Assembly: GCA_964570325.1 (NCBI GenBank)
Contig: CAZMXS010000001.1
Location: forward strand, 100,526-164,525
DNA from: CAZMXS01 sp964570325
GTDB lineage: Bacteria; Verrucomicrobiota; Kiritimatiellia; CAIQIC01; CAZMXS01
Length of the DNA: 64,000 nucleotides
Reading direction: 5' to 3'
Part shown: piece by piece, positions 55,208 through 64,000 of the stretch
Layout: every line of letters starts with the position of its first letter
Position numbering within the stretch: the stretch's first letter is position 1
Program-made: the position numbers and the translations under genes
Notes under the pieces: model-generated
Database searches by the model: none
Seen by the model: the letters and a program-made list of their open reading frames with translations, nothing else
Told to the model about the DNA's origin: nothing

Positions 55208-55316
55208 CCCCTGAATCGGCCGGCTGGCGGCGCAGTTAAGCATTTTTGAGAAAAAAGATTATACTTCCCCCGCGTTCATCTGCTAATCTGCGGCCGAACG
55301 CAGGTACATAAGGCAA

Positions 55317-56171
55317 ATGGACGGACCACCGACCAAACCAGCGTCGCCCGCGGCTGGCAGCGCGCCAGCCGGCGCCGCCAAACCGCGCGGCTCGCTCCCC
55401 CGGGAGATCGCGGCGGCCTTCCAAACCTTGATGGAAGTTGAGCGTCCGCTGATGAGCGGGCACTGCAAACGGGTTGCCCGCTGGGCTCGCGAGCTGGGCA
55501 TTCTCAGCGCGCTGTCCGATGCCGAACTGGATGAGTTGGAAGCCGCCGCCCTGCTGCACGACGTCGGGTTTCTTTCCAACTCGCTGGTGGGCGTGCGGCA
55601 GCAACTGGCCATGGACAAGAACATGGACGAAAAAACCAAGCGGCACCCGCTGCTGGGCTTTTCCATTCTCTCCACCATCAGCGGGTTCAATCGGATCGCC
55701 GAGGGCGTGCTGCATCACCATGAAAGATTCGACGGCACCGGTTTTCCACAGCGAAAGCGGGGCGAAGCCATCCCGCTCTTCGCCCGGATCATCGCCGTGG
55801 CCGATATGTTTGACCTTGAATCCAATCCCGGCACCGCCAATGTCCCCGACCCGGAAATGGTCCGGAAGGTGATCCTGCGCGAGCGCAATCGCGCGCTGGA
55901 CCCCGACCTGGCCAACCGGTTCCTGTTCGTGATCACAACCTCGGACGAGCTGCATCGGCACGACAAAAAGACGCTGGAACTGCCGTTCAGCGCGCTCAAG
56001 GCCGGCATGGTGCTCGCGCGCGACCTGAAATCCATAGACGGCGCCGTCCTGCTCAAGGCCGGCGTCGCGTTGAACGACGCGGTGCTGAACAAGGCCTTCT
56101 CTTCAGACAACCTCGAATGGCTTCTGACCACCGCCTACGTGGACGCCGCATCCGTCAAGGAAGGCGCCTGA
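55317..56171 (+). CDS. HD-GYP-like domain protein with variant HDxGF motif
   Basis: A 284-residue protein with an N-terminal Pro/Ala linker and then an HD-GYP domain: HCKRVARWARELGI, ALLHDVGFLSNSLVGVR, and HHHERFDGTGFPQRKRGEAIPLFARIIAVADMFD. Its HDxG is followed by Phe rather than the usual Lys, exactly as in the protein at 14032-15156. A C-terminal domain (LELPFSALKAGMVLARDLKSIDGAVLLKAG) is of the type that often follows HD-GYP. Expected role: c-di-GMP turnover or binding. It starts after AAGGC. Confidence 0.85.
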   Translation: MDGPPTKPASPAAGSAPAGAAKPRGSLPREIAAAFQTLMEVERPLMSGHCKRVARWARELGILSALSDAELDELEAAALLHDVGFLSNSLVGVRQQLAMDKNMDEKTKRHPLLGFSILSTISGFNRIAEGVLHHHERFDGTGFPQRKRGEAIPLFARIIAVADMFDLESNPGTANVPDPEMVRKVILRERNRALDPDLANRFLFVITTSDELHRHDKKTLELPFSALKAGMVLARDLKSIDGAVLLKAGVALNDAVLNKAFSSDNLEWLLTTAYVDAASVKEGA

Positions 56172-56307
56172 CCCGGGGCTCTCTTGCTCGTGCTTTTTTT
56201 GGCGCGTACGCCTGCCGCTTACTTCCACACGAAGCGTGCATCCGCCTGGTCCGAATCGCGCGCATCCGCTGTGCGGCGCGCCGGCTGCGGTCTTCACTGG
56301 CTCCGGT

Positions 56308-57576
56308 TCAATCAGGTTTTCGCTCAAACGCCGCAGCAAAAAAACAGTCTGTCCCATGCGTGGCGGTATCGAGCCGCAGAAAGGATCCCATCTCCAATGG
56401 TATCCCCTGCTCCTTCAGGATCGCGCCGCAATCGAGCGTTTGAAATTCCGGGCATTGCCGGAGAAAAGCGGCAACGACCTCCTCGTTCTCGGCGCGCAGG
56501 ACACTGCAGGTCGCGTAGACCAGCCGACCGCCCGGCCGGACGAGGCGCGCGGCGCTCGCCATAATCCGCCGCTGCTTCTCCGCCAGTTCGCGCACATCGT
56601 CCGGCGTCAGCCGCCACTTGACCAGCGGGTTGCGCCGCAGCGTGCCGGTGCCGCTGCAGGGGGCATCCACCAGGACACGGTCCGCCTGGCCGCGCAGCCG
56701 CTTGAGGATCGGATCGGCTTCGTCGCGCAGCGCGCGCGGATGAACATTGCTTAGCCCGGAGCGGCGCAACCGCGGCTTGAACTGCTCCAGGCGCGCCGCC
56801 GACACATCGAAGGCGTGGAGTCGTCCCCGGGATTGCATCAGCATCCCCAACAGCAGGGTCTTGCCGCCGGCGCCGGCGCAGAAATCCACCACCATCTCGG
56901 ACGGACGCGGCGCGACCAGCCAGCCCAGCAACTGGCTGCCTTCATCTTGAACCTCGATCCGACCCTGCAAGAACAACGGATGTCGGTACAGCGCCACGCG
57001 CCCGTCGAGCCGCAGGCCAAGCGGCGAATACGGGGTCATGGCAGCCTTGATTCCATCCCGCGCCAACTGCGCCTGCACCTGCCCGCGGTCGGTCAACAGG
57101 GCGTTGACGCGCAGATCCAACGGCGCAGGCCGGGCGGCGGCCGCGCCAAACGCCTGGACGGCCGCGTCATCCTGCTGCGCGCGCAGCCGTTCGATCAACC
57201 AATCCGGCAAATTGACCCGCGCCGCGGCGGGCATGTCGCGGGTCGGCATCCGCAGCAGGCGGCGGACCCACTCCTCCTCGCCGGCCAGCAAGAGCCGTTC
57301 CAGCGCGTCTCCGCGCACGTCCCGCTGATGGACCAGCCAGGCCAGCAGCAGACGGCGCGGCTGATCGGCGCCCGCCAGCCATTGCAGCGCGCGCCAGTTG
57401 CGCAGCACGGCAAACACGGCTTCGGCAATGAACGCCCGATCACCGCGGCCCAACTTCGGGTTGCCGCGAAAATAGCCGTTCAGTGTCACATCCGCCGGGC
57501 GCTTATCCTTCAGGATGACCGCCAGCGCCTCCGCCGCATGTCGAATCTGCAGGGGATAAATCCGAATCGAGCGCAT
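56308..57576 (-). CDS. RsmB-like 16S rRNA m5C methyltransferase
   Basis: A 422-residue enzyme of the RsmB/NOP group that methylates cytosine of ribosomal RNA. The N-terminal helical RNA-binding domain (YPLQIRHAAEALAVIL, RGDRAFIAEAVFAVLRNWRALQWL) is followed by the catalytic domain: MVVDFCAGAGGKTLLLG, RVLVDAPCSGTGTLRRNPLVKW (catalytic Cys in PCSG), and LVYATCSVLRAENEEVV (second Cys). Full-length for the family. Confidence 0.9.
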   Translation of the reverse strand: MRSIRIYPLQIRHAAEALAVILKDKRPADVTLNGYFRGNPKLGRGDRAFIAEAVFAVLRNWRALQWLAGADQPRRLLLAWLVHQRDVRGDALERLLLAGEEEWVRRLLRMPTRDMPAAARVNLPDWLIERLRAQQDDAAVQAFGAAAARPAPLDLRVNALLTDRGQVQAQLARDGIKAAMTPYSPLGLRLDGRVALYRHPLFLQGRIEVQDEGSQLLGWLVAPRPSEMVVDFCAGAGGKTLLLGMLMQSRGRLHAFDVSAARLEQFKPRLRRSGLSNVHPRALRDEADPILKRLRGQADRVLVDAPCSGTGTLRRNPLVKWRLTPDDVRELAEKQRRIMASAARLVRPGGRLVYATCSVLRAENEEVVAAFLRQCPEFQTLDCGAILKEQGIPLEMGSFLRLDTATHGTDCFFAAAFERKPD

Positions 57577-57713
57577 GGCCGGAGCATAAACTGATCATAA
57601 ATGGAAACACGCTCTAAATTTGCGCCTTTAAGCGGACGGCGTTTCCGGGTAACCCGCGCTCAGCCGGATTTCACAGGAGGATCAGTGAGCCGCGGACAGC
57701 GGGTGTTTTCCTG

Positions 57714-57734
57714 TTCACGGATTACGGGTTACCG
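57714..57734. repeat. Short tandem heptamer tract (3 units)
   Basis: TTCACGG, ATTACGG and GTTACCG lie at and just beyond the stop of the methyltransferase-like gene. It is weaker than the other heptamer tracts but has the same period. Confidence 0.45.
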
Positions 57735-58939
57735 CCCGCCGGCCAACGCGCGCAGTTGCGTTCACCGACGATGACCAGCCGGGCGCCGACGCGGCGCAGA
57801 CAAAGAGCCGGGCTGGAATCCTGATCGAAGCGCCAGTTGACGATCAGCAAACCGCCGGGAGTCAGCGAGAGGCCCAAGTTGGAAAGCAGCTTTTCCTGCA
57901 ATTCGCGATTCAAATGGCGATGCACATTGGCCAACAGGGCGACATCATATTCACGCGGCAGCGGACGCCGCACGGGGTCGGCGCCATACAACGCCGCGCC
58001 GCAGGCGCGCAGCATTCGCCGCGCCAACTCGCGCGACGGCGGCACCACATCCACGCCGTGAATTTCGGAGCATAACCCGCCGGGCCGGAGAATTTGCGCC
58101 GCCGCGGCCACCGCCGGGGCGCCGGCGGCAACGGCGCAGCCGACATCCACATACGCGCATCCGGCGGTGTGTTCCCGCTCGAGCAATTCGCGAATCCAGC
58201 GCAACGGCGGGATCACGCGGGTGACATCGGTCGTGGAATTATAGGTCAATCCCGCGTCCACCACGCGATAGATCCGTTTGAGGTAACGGCGCCGCCATTG
58301 CGGGTTGGCGGATAGCAATCGGTCCAGCAGCAGCACTTCAATGGTTTTAAGGGCCGCCGCCTTTTCCGGCTGCGGGTCAGCGGCGGATGGCAGGAACGCC
58401 AGCAAGGGCAACGGCATCTGCAGCGCCAACTGGTTCAACATTCGATCCGCGAGCGGGCGTGAGATGCCCGTGACCATGCCGCGCGCGAGGCGGCCAACCC
58501 GTTCAAGCAGTTCGCGCTCATCCGAAGCCGGCCCCTGCCGCAGTACCTGAGCGCCCCACTCATAGAGCCGGGCGGCGCCTTCCACAATCCGCGCGCGACT
58601 TTCGTCCGCCGTGCTCGGCATGTTTCGCAGTCGGCGCAATCGGGCGTCGCATTGTTCGACCGTCAACGGCGTGGCCGGCTCGCTAAAAACCGACCCGGAC
58701 TGGAAAAGGGGATGTTCCCACAAACCGTCCGGCAAGCGCAGCGCCACGCGCGCCCGAATCTGAGCCGTCGCAATCATAGCCGTTTTCAAGCAGGCGGGAT
58801 GCCGCGACGACCGGAAATCAGGCAGCAATGGGGTAGTTAAGCAGGCAGCCAGCCCGCACTCCATAATACGGGCATTCAGCGGGCTTTCCATCAATTCTCG
58901 CGCAGGCCGGAATCGGCTTTTTTCCTTAATTTTCAGCAT
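57722..58939 (-). CDS. SAM-methyltransferase-like protein, start uncertain
   Basis: Roughly 405 residues from the ATG at 58939; 58966 and 59005 are alternatives and none has a clear ribosome site. The C-terminal third is Rossmann-like: CAYVDVGCAVAAGAPAVAAA, EIHGVDVVPPSRELARRML, YDVALLANVHRHL and LSLTPGGLLIVNWRFDQ, the order seen in class I methyltransferases. The N-terminal part is helical with no known motif. Substrate unknown. It is divergent from the CgeB-like glycosyltransferase across a gap of about 220 bp. Confidence 0.6.
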   Translation of the reverse strand: MLKIKEKSRFRPARELMESPLNARIMECGLAACLTTPLLPDFRSSRHPACLKTAMIATAQIRARVALRLPDGLWEHPLFQSGSVFSEPATPLTVEQCDARLRRLRNMPSTADESRARIVEGAARLYEWGAQVLRQGPASDERELLERVGRLARGMVTGISRPLADRMLNQLALQMPLPLLAFLPSAADPQPEKAAALKTIEVLLLDRLLSANPQWRRRYLKRIYRVVDAGLTYNSTTDVTRVIPPLRWIRELLEREHTAGCAYVDVGCAVAAGAPAVAAAAQILRPGGLCSEIHGVDVVPPSRELARRMLRACGAALYGADPVRRPLPREYDVALLANVHRHLNRELQEKLLSNLGLSLTPGGLLIVNWRFDQDSSPALCLRRVGARLVIVGERNCARWPAGGNP

Positions 58940-59157
58940 GCATAGCGCCTGCAAATCATGTATCATCCTCGCTCGAAGCAACTTGTGATGCCCGCCGCGA
59001 TGCATGCCAAGGCCGTTGCGCGGCGGGCGGCAAATTTTGCCGTCGGTGGCATGCCCGGTGCTAACATTGGACCGAAATGGGCGGATTGGATGGGGTTGTG
59101 AGCAATGTCCGCGGGAATTGACGAGGACGAAGTCTGCCCGGAATCGGCGGTCAACGC

Positions 59158-61272
59158 ATGTCGGCCCGTATAGCCAACCAGACCATGCCGGGATCGTTAT
59201 TTGAACTCAACCTGGCCGCTTTGCGCCGTTGGCGGCCGGAGCTCGCGGCGCGGCTGGACACCTTCACGGCGCGCGACCGGGTCCGCATTCTCAAGGCGCG
59301 CGACGGCAGCTTCGTCTATGGCTTCATCCAAGGCGAGCAGTTGGTTCTGCTGACTGACCCCAATGCGCCGGCCGCGCGGATGCAGGCACAACTGGATCAG
59401 CAGGCGGCCGCCCTCGCGGACTTCACTCGCCCGGTGCTGATCATCGGCCTGTACCCCGGCCATGAGCTGCTCGCGGTCTTCGACCACAGCGAGAATATCA
59501 CCACGCCCCACTGTCCGCAGCCGATCCATGTGTGCCTCGATTCCATCATCGGCCTCTACGCCTATCTCCAATGCTGGGATGCCCGGCGCGTGATCGCTTC
59601 GCGCCGCGTCCACTTCTTCTGGCACGAGGATGCCGGCCGCTTTGCCGAGCATCTGCGCGCCCACCCCGAACAACCGCATGTCTTCAGCCTGCTGACGCTC
59701 GCGCCGGACCGAACGGTCGCCGCCGTGCTGGAGCCGCTGGGCCGGCTGGTCACGGAACGTAACGCCGCGCTGCCGGAGATCATGCGCGCCAACGACGCGT
59801 ATTACGATGCCCTGGGCGACGCCGAACTCGCGCGCATCATCGCCGGCCGCGGCGGTCGGCCGCCGCGCCTGCTGTTGCCGACCTGCTCCTGGTCCACATT
59901 CATCCAGCACAGCGCGCGGGACACCGCCGCCGCGTTTGAACAAGCCGGCTGGCAAACCCGCCTGCTGAACGCGGATGCCATGCTTACCCCCTACCATCTG
60001 GCCCGCCAGATCAATGAGTTCAAACCGGACGTCTTCCTGTTCATTGATCACCTCCGCCACGAAGCGGAGGAGGTCTATCCCCGCAACCTGTTGTTCGTGA
60101 CCTGGGTCCAGGACGATATGCCGAACATCCAGTCCGCCGCGGCCGGCGCCCGGTTCGCGGAATATGCCGCGCGCCGCCGCCGCGACTTCGTCATTGGCCA
60201 CGTGGACCGCCTCGCGGAAACCCACGGCTATCCGGCCGACCGTCTGTTCAAGCTGCAGATTCCCGCCGATCCGCGTGTCTTTCACCCGGTCGCGCTGACG
60301 CGCGAGGAGCAGCGCGCTTATGCGTGTGATGTGGCTTTCATGAGCAATGTCAGCTTGAGCAGCGAGCGCGTCGTGACGGAGGTGCTGGTCCCGGCGCTGG
60401 CGCCGGTCGGCTTTTCGGCGACGGTCATCCAAGCCATTCACGACCATCTTTGGACGGCCTACCGGGCCGGCCGGACGTTCACGGACCGCGACGCCCTGCT
60501 AAAGGAACTGCGCCAGTTCCCTGATTTTGCCGGGGTCTGGGATACCCCGCCGGAAAAGCGGCCGCGGCCGGTGGATAACGAACACATCCTGCGCCTGTTT
60601 TTGTGGCGATTGAATGACACGATTTATCGGCACGTCGTTTTAGAATGGGCGGATGAATTGGGCCTTGACCTGCGCTTATACGGCCACGGCTGGGACCGGC
60701 ATCCGCGGTTCCGGCGGTATGCGCAGCCGCCGCTGGCGCATGGCGCGGAGTTGAACGTGGCCTACCAGGCCGCCCGGCTGTGCCTGCACCTGAATATCAC
60801 GCAGGGAATGCATCAGCGATTGTGGGAAATTCTCGCAGCCGGTGCGCGCCCCCTGTTCCGCGTCGCCCGCCGCGCATCCGCGGATACGGAACCGGTGGAC
60901 GAGATGATGCGCGCATTGGCGCGCCGTTTCTACGAGAACCGGCCGCCCGCCGAAGAACCCATCGCCATCCGGGAACGGCTGAACAAATTGATTTACGGTT
61001 TCTGCGCGGCCGCGCTGGCCGCGCCGGGCGCCGATGCCGCGGACGCCGCGCGCGCGGTGGCGCGCCGGATCGAGGATTTGCTCCGGCCCCGGCCCGAGTG
61101 GTGGCTACCGGACGCGGCGCGCCTGACGTTTCAGGACCGGGCCGAGTTCGGGGAAAAAGTCCGCGCCTGGTTGGACCAGCCGCCATCCGGCGGGATGCGC
61201 GCGAGAAACCGGTTGCCGAAATGTGAACGGCTCGCCGCCGAATTTTATCGGGGGTATATATGCAAGAGGTGA
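59158..61272 (+). CDS. CgeB-like glycosyltransferase
   Basis: A 704-residue protein. The N-terminal ~230 residues are a glycan-precursor or motility-associated-like region without clear motifs. From about residue 235 it is GT-B: LLLPTCSWSTFIQHSARDTAAAFEQAGW, FKPDVFLFIDHLRHE, CDVAFMSNVSLSSERV, and a donor domain with LRLYGHGWDRHPRF, VAYQAARLCLHLNITQGMHQRLWEILAAGARPLF. That last pattern is the CgeB/DUF3880-type signature. It may glycosylate a spore, flagellar or surface protein. It overlaps the C10 peptidase gene by 13 bases. Confidence 0.8.
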   Translation: MSARIANQTMPGSLFELNLAALRRWRPELAARLDTFTARDRVRILKARDGSFVYGFIQGEQLVLLTDPNAPAARMQAQLDQQAAALADFTRPVLIIGLYPGHELLAVFDHSENITTPHCPQPIHVCLDSIIGLYAYLQCWDARRVIASRRVHFFWHEDAGRFAEHLRAHPEQPHVFSLLTLAPDRTVAAVLEPLGRLVTERNAALPEIMRANDAYYDALGDAELARIIAGRGGRPPRLLLPTCSWSTFIQHSARDTAAAFEQAGWQTRLLNADAMLTPYHLARQINEFKPDVFLFIDHLRHEAEEVYPRNLLFVTWVQDDMPNIQSAAAGARFAEYAARRRRDFVIGHVDRLAETHGYPADRLFKLQIPADPRVFHPVALTREEQRAYACDVAFMSNVSLSSERVVTEVLVPALAPVGFSATVIQAIHDHLWTAYRAGRTFTDRDALLKELRQFPDFAGVWDTPPEKRPRPVDNEHILRLFLWRLNDTIYRHVVLEWADELGLDLRLYGHGWDRHPRFRRYAQPPLAHGAELNVAYQAARLCLHLNITQGMHQRLWEILAAGARPLFRVARRASADTEPVDEMMRALARRFYENRPPAEEPIAIRERLNKLIYGFCAAALAAPGADAADAARAVARRIEDLLRPRPEWWLPDAARLTFQDRAEFGEKVRAWLDQPPSGGMRARNRLPKCERLAAEFYRGYICKR

Positions 61273-62990
61273 AGCGGGCTTGGAAATCCGCGTGGGGCAT
61301 CGCGCTGCTGCTGGGCGCGCTGGAGGTCGCCGCCGCGCCGGTAACGCCGGACAAGGCCGCCCAACTGGTGCGCGGCTGGCTGCGGGAAAGCCCCGCGCGG
61401 CTCGGCGAGTCGCTCGCCGCCCAAATCCGCGCGGTCCGCGCGTACACCAATTTCTACGTTGTGTCCCTGGCGCCGGCTGGATTTGTCGTGGTCGCCGCCG
61501 ATACGGAAAGCGAGCCGGTGATCGCCTTTTCTGACGCCGGCGAACTGGATCCCAATCCGCTCAATCCGTTTTTCGCCATCCTGGAGCGCGACCTGGCCGG
61601 CCGCGCCGCGCTGGCGCGCGACATCGCCGACCGGCGCGCCGGCCGCGCGCCGAGCCGGAAAGCGGCCATCCTGCCGGCCGCGGCCCTGGCCGCCGCCGAC
61701 GCCGCCCAAGCCCGCTGGAGCCGCTGGACCGCCGCCGCCCAATACGCCGCGCCGGAAGGTGAGGAGGGCTGGTCGGGCGTGCCCAGCGTGTCCGACGTGC
61801 GGGTCGCGCCGCTCATTCAGAGCCAATGGAACCAGAAGACCGCGCAGGGCCTGGCCTGTTACAACTACTTCTGTCCGCCGGGACCGGACGGCAACGCCAA
61901 CAACTATTACGCCGGTTGTGTCGCCACCGCCATGGGCCAGATCATGCGCCACTGGCAACGGCCGACCGCGGCCTATGGCCACGCTTACCATTACGCGCTG
62001 ATGCCGCTCAATCCGCAGTCCGGCACGCTGACGCTGACCAACCGCGTCATGATCGGCCGCCTGCTGCGCGATTGCGGCGAATCGGTCGGCATGAGCTACG
62101 GCGCGAGCGGCTCATCGGCCAACCTGCTGATCGTGGACGACGCGCTGACCGGCGTCTTCACCTATAGCAACGCGCGCGACTACTACAACGCTTCCGGCCT
62201 CAGCGAATCGGTGCGCAACCTGGTCCTGCGCTCCAATCTCGCCGGCGGTTTCCCGGTCATCATGGGTATTTCGCGCACCGGCGGCGGGCACGCGGTGGTT
62301 ACCGACGGGTTTGGTTACTCCAGCGGCACGCTGTACTATCATGTCAACATGGGCTGGGGTGGAAGCGATGACGCCTGGTACAACCTGCCGACCGTGGACG
62401 CCTATTACACCTATACGGCGGTGGACGCGTTCGTTTACAACATCTTCACCAATGGCACGGGCGAAATCCTGGCCGGTCGCGTCACCAGTTCCGGCCAGCC
62501 CTTGGGCGGCGTCACGGTCACCGCCACGCAGGGCGGCAATAGTTGGTCGGCCGTCACCGGTACCAACGGTTATTACGGCATCCGCCTGCCGAGCTCCCGA
62601 ACCTGCACCGTCACCGCCGCCAAATCGGGCTACCAGAGCGGGAGTTTGAATGGCATCGTCGTCGGCACTTCCGGCGCCACGCCCGCAGGCCCCTGCGGCA
62701 ATTATTTCGGCGCCGACTTCGAGCTGAGCGCGCAGATCTTTTCCTTCAACGCCTTCGCCCTGACCAACAGCGTCTATTTGCGCTGGAGTGACCCGACCGC
62801 CTGCGGCATGAGCAGCCGGGTGGTGCATCTACGGTCCTCGCCGACCGCCTACCCCACCAACCCGAGTGACGGCAGCCTGCTCTACGAGGGCACCAACCAG
62901 GTCGCCATCCACACCAACCTGATCAGCCTGCAACCCTATTACTATACCATCTGGCTCAGCCACGATGGCACAAATTTCATCGCGCCGTAG
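61260..62990 (+). CDS. Secreted streptopain-type (C10) cysteine peptidase
   Basis: A 576-residue exported peptidase with a GGGGG site before the ATG. A signal segment (GIALLLGALEVAAA) and a pro-region with FYVVSLAPAGFVVVAADTESEPVIAFSD resembling the SpeB propeptide are followed by the catalytic core: Cys220 in YYAGCVATAMGQIMRHW and His344 in TGGGHAVVTDGF, with VNMGWGGSDDAWYNL. A carboxypeptidase-regulatory-like beta module comes next (ILAGRVTSSGQPLGGVTVTA) and a final sandwich. The target is unknown. Overlap with the glycosyltransferase suggests co-expression. Confidence 0.87.
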   Translation: MQEVKRAWKSAWGIALLLGALEVAAAPVTPDKAAQLVRGWLRESPARLGESLAAQIRAVRAYTNFYVVSLAPAGFVVVAADTESEPVIAFSDAGELDPNPLNPFFAILERDLAGRAALARDIADRRAGRAPSRKAAILPAAALAAADAAQARWSRWTAAAQYAAPEGEEGWSGVPSVSDVRVAPLIQSQWNQKTAQGLACYNYFCPPGPDGNANNYYAGCVATAMGQIMRHWQRPTAAYGHAYHYALMPLNPQSGTLTLTNRVMIGRLLRDCGESVGMSYGASGSSANLLIVDDALTGVFTYSNARDYYNASGLSESVRNLVLRSNLAGGFPVIMGISRTGGGHAVVTDGFGYSSGTLYYHVNMGWGGSDDAWYNLPTVDAYYTYTAVDAFVYNIFTNGTGEILAGRVTSSGQPLGGVTVTATQGGNSWSAVTGTNGYYGIRLPSSRTCTVTAAKSGYQSGSLNGIVVGTSGATPAGPCGNYFGADFELSAQIFSFNAFALTNSVYLRWSDPTACGMSSRVVHLRSSPTAYPTNPSDGSLLYEGTNQVAIHTNLISLQPYYYTIWLSHDGTNFIAP

Positions 62991-63110
62991 CCGCGCCGAT
63001 TTCTCATTTTTTAGACGCGGATCACTTAACCAAAACTGTCTGTTTAGGGTATGTTTATTATGAAATTAATTTTGTCGGCAAATGGACGATAAGTGTCAAG
63101 GGGACACATT

Positions 63111-64000
63111 ATGAACCGGACACCCAACTCGACATCATGGTTAAGTTTTATGGCCGTCGGCCGGTGGACCATATTGCTATTAATCGCCTTTTGGTTCGCA
63201 GTTGGCGCAGCATCGGCCGCAGTCAGTCCTGAAGTAACCGGGATTGCCATGGAGGCCGGCAAATTGTATCTGGCCACGGACGCCACCAATGCGTTCATTG
63301 TCGAGCGTAAACTCCCGGACAGCGGCTGGGAGGCACTTGGATTGAGCACACTGCCGGCCACCGGCGGCATGGAGTGGTACCGGGTCATTTCATTGGAGCA
63401 TTCCGCGGGCGGCGATCCAACCACCGGCGATGCGCTGGTCTTCACCCCGCCCAGCGCCACAGCCAACCCAGCGGATCTGCGCCCACCCGACCCCGCCAAC
63501 TGGGTTATGATCGGCGAGATATCGCCGGAAAGCGGAATGGTCAATTACAACCCGGTTGTGGGTGTCAGCGCTCCCAGTTTCGACGCCCCGGCGGCAGCCG
63601 GCAACAACCACGCCACGGCCACACCCGACCCTGGCCGCGTCAAGGCCTACTGGTTCAATAGCAACTCGCTGGTCACCGCCTGCTGGATTTTCAAGACCAA
63701 CGGCTTGCTTAAATCCTACGGTTTGAGCAACCAGGGCACCATGACCTCCGGCTGGCAGCTCAAGGGCGCCGGCGATATCAATCGCGACGGGATTTCCGAC
63801 CTGATCTGGTACAATTCCGGCACGACGCTGGTTGCCTACTGGTTGATGGCGCCGGACGGCTACGTGAACAGTTCGGGCCTGTGCAATCCGAGCGGCATGA
63901 GCGCGGGTTGGGAACTCCGGGGCGTCGGCGACATCAACCGCGACGGCACCGCCGACATTCTCTGGCACAACTCGATTTCCAAGCGCGTCGCCTATTGGAT
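63111..64000 (+). CDS. Secreted FG-GAP-repeat protein, 3'-partial
   Basis: A gene beginning at 63111 after AAGGGGA and running off the window (about 296 residues seen). A signal peptide (LLLIAFWFAVGAASA) is followed by a beta domain, then FG-GAP-like repeats: GAGDINRDGISDLIWYNSG and GVGDINRDGTADILWHNS, each with a D-x-N-x-D-G-x-x-D calcium loop, and VAYWLMAPDG between. Such proteins form beta-propellers on the cell surface. It starts 120 bases after the C10 peptidase. Confidence 0.85.
   Translation, partial: MNRTPNSTSWLSFMAVGRWTILLLIAFWFAVGAASAAVSPEVTGIAMEAGKLYLATDATNAFIVERKLPDSGWEALGLSTLPATGGMEWYRVISLEHSAGGDPTTGDALVFTPPSATANPADLRPPDPANWVMIGEISPESGMVNYNPVVGVSAPSFDAPAAAGNNHATATPDPGRVKAYWFNSNSLVTACWIFKTNGLLKSYGLSNQGTMTSGWQLKGAGDINRDGISDLIWYNSGTTLVAYWLMAPDGYVNSSGLCNPSGMSAGWELRGVGDINRDGTADILWHNSISKRVAYW

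Overview
The window is GC-rich (roughly mid-60s percent by eye), densely coded and mostly chromosomal. It carries large secreted proteins with thrombospondin-type-3-like calcium repeats, C-terminal modules of the R-x-Y-R-V-E-R-T-x-x-L type, chimeric GntR/LacI regulators, and long eukaryotic-like Ser/Thr kinases with repeats and a C-type-lectin-like tail. That mix is typical of the PVC superphylum, especially Kiritimatiellota, Lentisphaerota or Verrucomicrobiota. This taxonomic call is an inference from gene content; no marker gene is present.

Layout. 0-6.5 kb: end of a family-4 glycosyltransferase, then a GntR/LacI regulator divergent from a three-gene secreted glycan-utilisation operon, with an AT-rich operator region between them and a 15-bp-stem terminator after it. 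6.5-16.6 kb (minus strand): a 1027-residue LRR/lectin Ser/Thr kinase and a polysaccharide synthesis/export operon (Wzy-like polymerase or ligase, Wzz-BY-kinase, Wza-like export lipoprotein, HD-GYP protein, CheY-like receiver, ExeA-like AAA ATPase). 16.9-25 kb: one giant secreted protein with a repeat stalk and a gingipain-type (C25) peptidase. 25-28.4 kb: a tightly overlapping cluster that I read as an uncharacterised RiPP (modified peptide) locus: HprK-related kinase, PqqD-like recognition protein, radical SAM-SPASM enzyme, a 54-residue three-cysteine precursor-like peptide, and a nucleotidyltransferase. 28.5-38.9 kb: membrane proteins, a methyltransferase with an ABC-2 transporter, and more surface-glycan genes (WecA/MraY-like transferase, DegT aminotransferase, PIG-L deacetylase, WbqC-like protein, family-2 glycosyltransferase).

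39-43.6 kb is a small foreign island: a collapsed IS3-family relic, an intact tRNA-Arg(CCU), and two phage tail genes whose truncated upstream end abuts the C-terminus of a histidine kinase. 43.5-50.2 kb: that histidine kinase, a divergent receiver, a small charged protein, two prepilin-like proteins, a PilX-like protein and an unusual GspE/PilB ATPase with its own N-terminal membrane segment. 50.3-59 kb: coiled-coil lipoprotein, MazG-like pyrophosphohydrolase, a second LRR/lectin kinase paralogous to the first, an HD-GYP protein, RsmB-like rRNA methyltransferase and a SAM-methyltransferase-like protein. 59-64 kb: a CgeB-like glycosyltransferase, a streptopain-type (C10) peptidase and the start of an FG-GAP-repeat secreted protein.

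The main themes are surface polysaccharide and protein display, phosphorylation and c-di-GMP-type signalling, and one compact peptide-modification locus. A second unexplained pattern is a set of degenerate tandem heptamers in at least six gene-to-gene gaps. Starts were moved from the longest open frame wherever a better Shine-Dalgarno site was visible.
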